Shown in pieces: positions 15,338 to 16,767 of a stretch of 16,767 nt of DNA. The notes under the pieces are model-generated. The model was given only the letters and a program-made list of their open reading frames with translations. It was not told the origin of the DNA and did no database searches. How positions within the stretch are numbered: the first letter of the stretch is position 1; each line of letters starts with the position of its first letter. Position numbers and translations under genes: made by a program. Origin of the DNA: Rhodoluna sp. (GTDB taxonomy: Bacteria > Actinomycetota > Actinomycetes > Actinomycetales > Microbacteriaceae); the NCBI GenBank assembly GCA_017984715.1, contig JAGNYY010000009.1, positions 1-16,767 on the forward strand, in the 5' to 3' direction.

Positions 15338-15412
15338 GGTCGATTGGCGCAGCGGTAGCGCACTTCCTTGACATGGAAGGGGTCACTGGTTCGATCCCAG
15401 TATCGACCACCA
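15338..15412 (+). tRNA. tRNA-Val (anticodon GAC), CCA encoded
   Basis: Acceptor arms GGTCGAT (15338-15344) and ATCGACC (15402-15408) pair fully, followed by discriminator A at 15409 and an encoded CCA at 15410-15412. The anticodon stem CTTCC/GGAAG encloses the loop TTGACAT with GAC at 15370-15372. The T-loop is TTCGATC. It reads GUC and GUU codons. A strong terminator begins 5 nt later. Confidence 0.97.
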
Positions 15413-15417
15413 ACAGA

Positions 15418-15449
15418 AAAGCCCCGACAGTGTCGGGGCTTTCTTTTTT
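15418..15449. terminator. Bidirectional intrinsic terminator between the tRNA cluster and mqo
   Basis: GCCCCGACA (15421-15429) and TGTCGGGGC (15431-15439) form a GC-rich hairpin, extended by AAA/TTT pairs on the outside. On the plus strand it is followed by TTTCTTTTTT (15440-15449), a good U-tract for ending the tRNA transcript. On the minus strand the hairpin is followed by a shorter U-run, so it may also end mqo transcription, whose stop codon lies 11 nt away. Confidence 0.9.
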
Positions 15450-15459
15450 AACAGATTAT

Positions 15460-16767
15460 TTAGTTGATCTTCAGTGTTTTCGCTGTCGCTGCAAGTGAAG
15501 CAGCCGCCACTGATGGGTCCGATGATAACTTCGTGCCGTAGCTTGGGATGATCTGCTTCAGCTTCGTCTGCCAGCCATCGAAGTCAGCAGGGAAACTTCG
15601 TTCGAGGACCTGCAGCATTACATGCACGGCAGTTGATGCGCCAGGCGAAGCTCCTAGAAGACCCGAGATGGAACCATCAGCCGAGGTAACAACCTCGGTA
15701 CCAAACTGCAAGATTCCGCCCTTTTTGCGGTCCTTCTTGATTACCTGGGCGCGCTGGCCCGCGTCAAGTAGCCGCCAGTCTTCAGGTTTGGCCTCTGGCA
15801 TGAATTCGAGCAATGACTCGAACTTCTTATCCTTCGACTTTGCGAGTTCGCCAACCAAGTACTTGATAAGCGGGAAGTTGCCAAGACCTACAGCCAAATA
15901 TGGGATCAGGTTTGCTGGGCGAAGAGTCGCAGGAAGATCAAATAGAGAACCATTCTTCAAGAACTTTGGATTCGCGGTTGCGTAGGGACCGAACAGCAAA
16001 CTTGCCTTGCCGTCGACAACGCGTGTGTCCAGATGCGGCACTGACATCGGGGGAGCGCCGACGCTCGCCTGGCTGTAAACCTTTGCCTGGTGCTTTGCCA
16101 CGAGCGCCTGGTTGTCGGTTCGGAGCCACTGACCACCAACTGGGAACGTGCCGTAGCCCTTAGCCTCGCCGATCCCAGACTTCTGAAGAAGCTTAAGGGC
16201 CCAACCGCCTGCTCCAACAAAAACAAACTTGGCGTTTCGATAGGTGCGCTGACCGGTCTTGGTGTCACGGATGGTGACCTCCCATGACTTGTCCTTAAGG
16301 CGCTCTAGCCCCTGAACTTCGCTACCGGTAGTTACAGCGACACCCTGCTTTTTCAGGTAGTCGAAAAGTTGCGTTGTGATCGAACCGAAGTCAACGTCCG
16401 TGCCCGAGGAAATATAGGTCGCCGCAATTGGTTCTGAACCGGTTCTACCGGCAATTAGCAGCGGCGCCCACTTGGCAATCTGCTTTGGGTCTGTCGAGAA
16501 CTGCATGCCAGCAAAGAGTGGCTGGTCTTTTAGCGCCTCATAACGTCGAGACAGATAATCAACGTCTTTTGCACCTCGAACGAAAGTCATGTGAGGTGTT
16601 GCGTTGATGAAGGTTTCTGGCGCACCAAGGATTTTCTTGTCGACCAGGTAGGACCAGAACTGGCGTGAGAGTTGAAACTGCTCGTTGATCGCGATGGCCT
16701 TGGCAGGGTTCGGGAGTGAACCATCCTTGCTGTCTGGCATGTAGTTGAGTTCACAGAGGGCTGCGTG
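15460..16767 (-). CDS. mqo: Malate:quinone oxidoreductase, N-terminus beyond the window
   Basis: Membrane-associated FAD enzyme that oxidises malate to oxaloacetate and passes electrons to quinone, an alternative to NAD malate dehydrogenase in the TCA cycle. The visible part is 435 residues, reading into the window as HAALCELNYMP, the sequence that follows the FAD-binding segment in Mqo. An internal ATG at 16740 is not the true start, because the frame stays open to the edge and the N-terminal GxGxxG Rossmann motif is missing. Further landmarks are AINEQFQLSRQFWSYLV, FVFVGAGGWALKLLQKSGI, the FPVGGQWLR segment and the C-terminal LLGASPGASTAVHVMLQVLE. It is convergent with the tRNA cluster. Confidence 0.95.
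   Translation of the reverse strand, partial: HAALCELNYMPDSKDGSLPNPAKAIAINEQFQLSRQFWSYLVDKKILGAPETFINATPHMTFVRGAKDVDYLSRRYEALKDQPLFAGMQFSTDPKQIAKWAPLLIAGRTGSEPIAATYISSGTDVDFGSITTQLFDYLKKQGVAVTTGSEVQGLERLKDKSWEVTIRDTKTGQRTYRNAKFVFVGAGGWALKLLQKSGIGEAKGYGTFPVGGQWLRTDNQALVAKHQAKVYSQASVGAPPMSVPHLDTRVVDGKASLLFGPYATANPKFLKNGSLFDLPATLRPANLIPYLAVGLGNFPLIKYLVGELAKSKDKKFESLLEFMPEAKPEDWRLLDAGQRAQVIKKDRKKGGILQFGTEVVTSADGSISGLLGASPGASTAVHVMLQVLERSFPADFDGWQTKLKQIIPSYGTKLSSDPSVAAASLAATAKTLKIN

Noticed and set aside
15247..15498. 83-codon plus-strand open frame across the tRNA cluster
   Set aside because: It runs through tRNA-Cys, tRNA-Val and the terminator, whose structures fully explain the sequence; such frames are frequent false calls over tRNAs.

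Overview
This window looks like a core-chromosome segment of an actinobacterium. It most resembles the Microbacteriaceae, and the moderate GC content and tight packing would suit a small-genome freshwater or planktonic member; that placement is inference. The basis is a run of actinobacterial families (DUF4193, DUF3093, DUF3710, DUF3159, DUF3000), a SseA-SufE pair, frequent GTG/TTG starts, and starts lacking a Shine-Dalgarno sequence but with a TAnnnT box 6-8 nt upstream. I see no insertion sequence, phage gene, CRISPR array or toxin-antitoxin pair.

Layout. (1) 154-2629: a small cysteine-pair protein (DUF4193) meets the DUF3093 membrane protein tail to tail with a 4-nt overlap. DUF3093 diverges from a dut-DUF3710-DUF3159 operon through overlapping -10 boxes. 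(2) 2674-7336: aconitase (acnA), then 1-deoxyxylulose-5-phosphate synthase (dxs). (3) 7270-11212, minus strand: a tightly packed five-gene run in transcription order sseA (sulfurtransferase), SufE-like protein, a divergent RibD-C/pyrimidine-reductase-like protein, DUF3000 and a ribonuclease D with HRDC domain. Its last gene overlaps the end of dxs by 67 bp. (4) 11299-12315: a ZapE/AFG1-like ATPase. (5) 12455-15067: two tandem ammonium transporters. The first has a nitrogen-regulator-like repeat array upstream. The second has glutamate in place of the first pore histidine. (6) 15140-15412: tRNA-Gly(GCC), tRNA-Cys(GCA) and tRNA-Val(GAC), closed by a strong bidirectional terminator. (7) 15460-16767, minus strand: malate:quinone oxidoreductase, cut at its N-terminus by the window end.

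Functionally the window holds central metabolism (aconitase, malate:quinone oxidoreductase), isoprenoid precursor synthesis, nucleotide sanitation, sulfur transfer, RNA processing, cell division and ammonium uptake. I found no clearly new multi-gene system. The points most worth following are the His/Glu pair of Amt paralogues with its upstream operator-like array, the divergent overlapping -10 boxes at dut, and the degenerate RibD-like protein inside the SseA-SufE operon.
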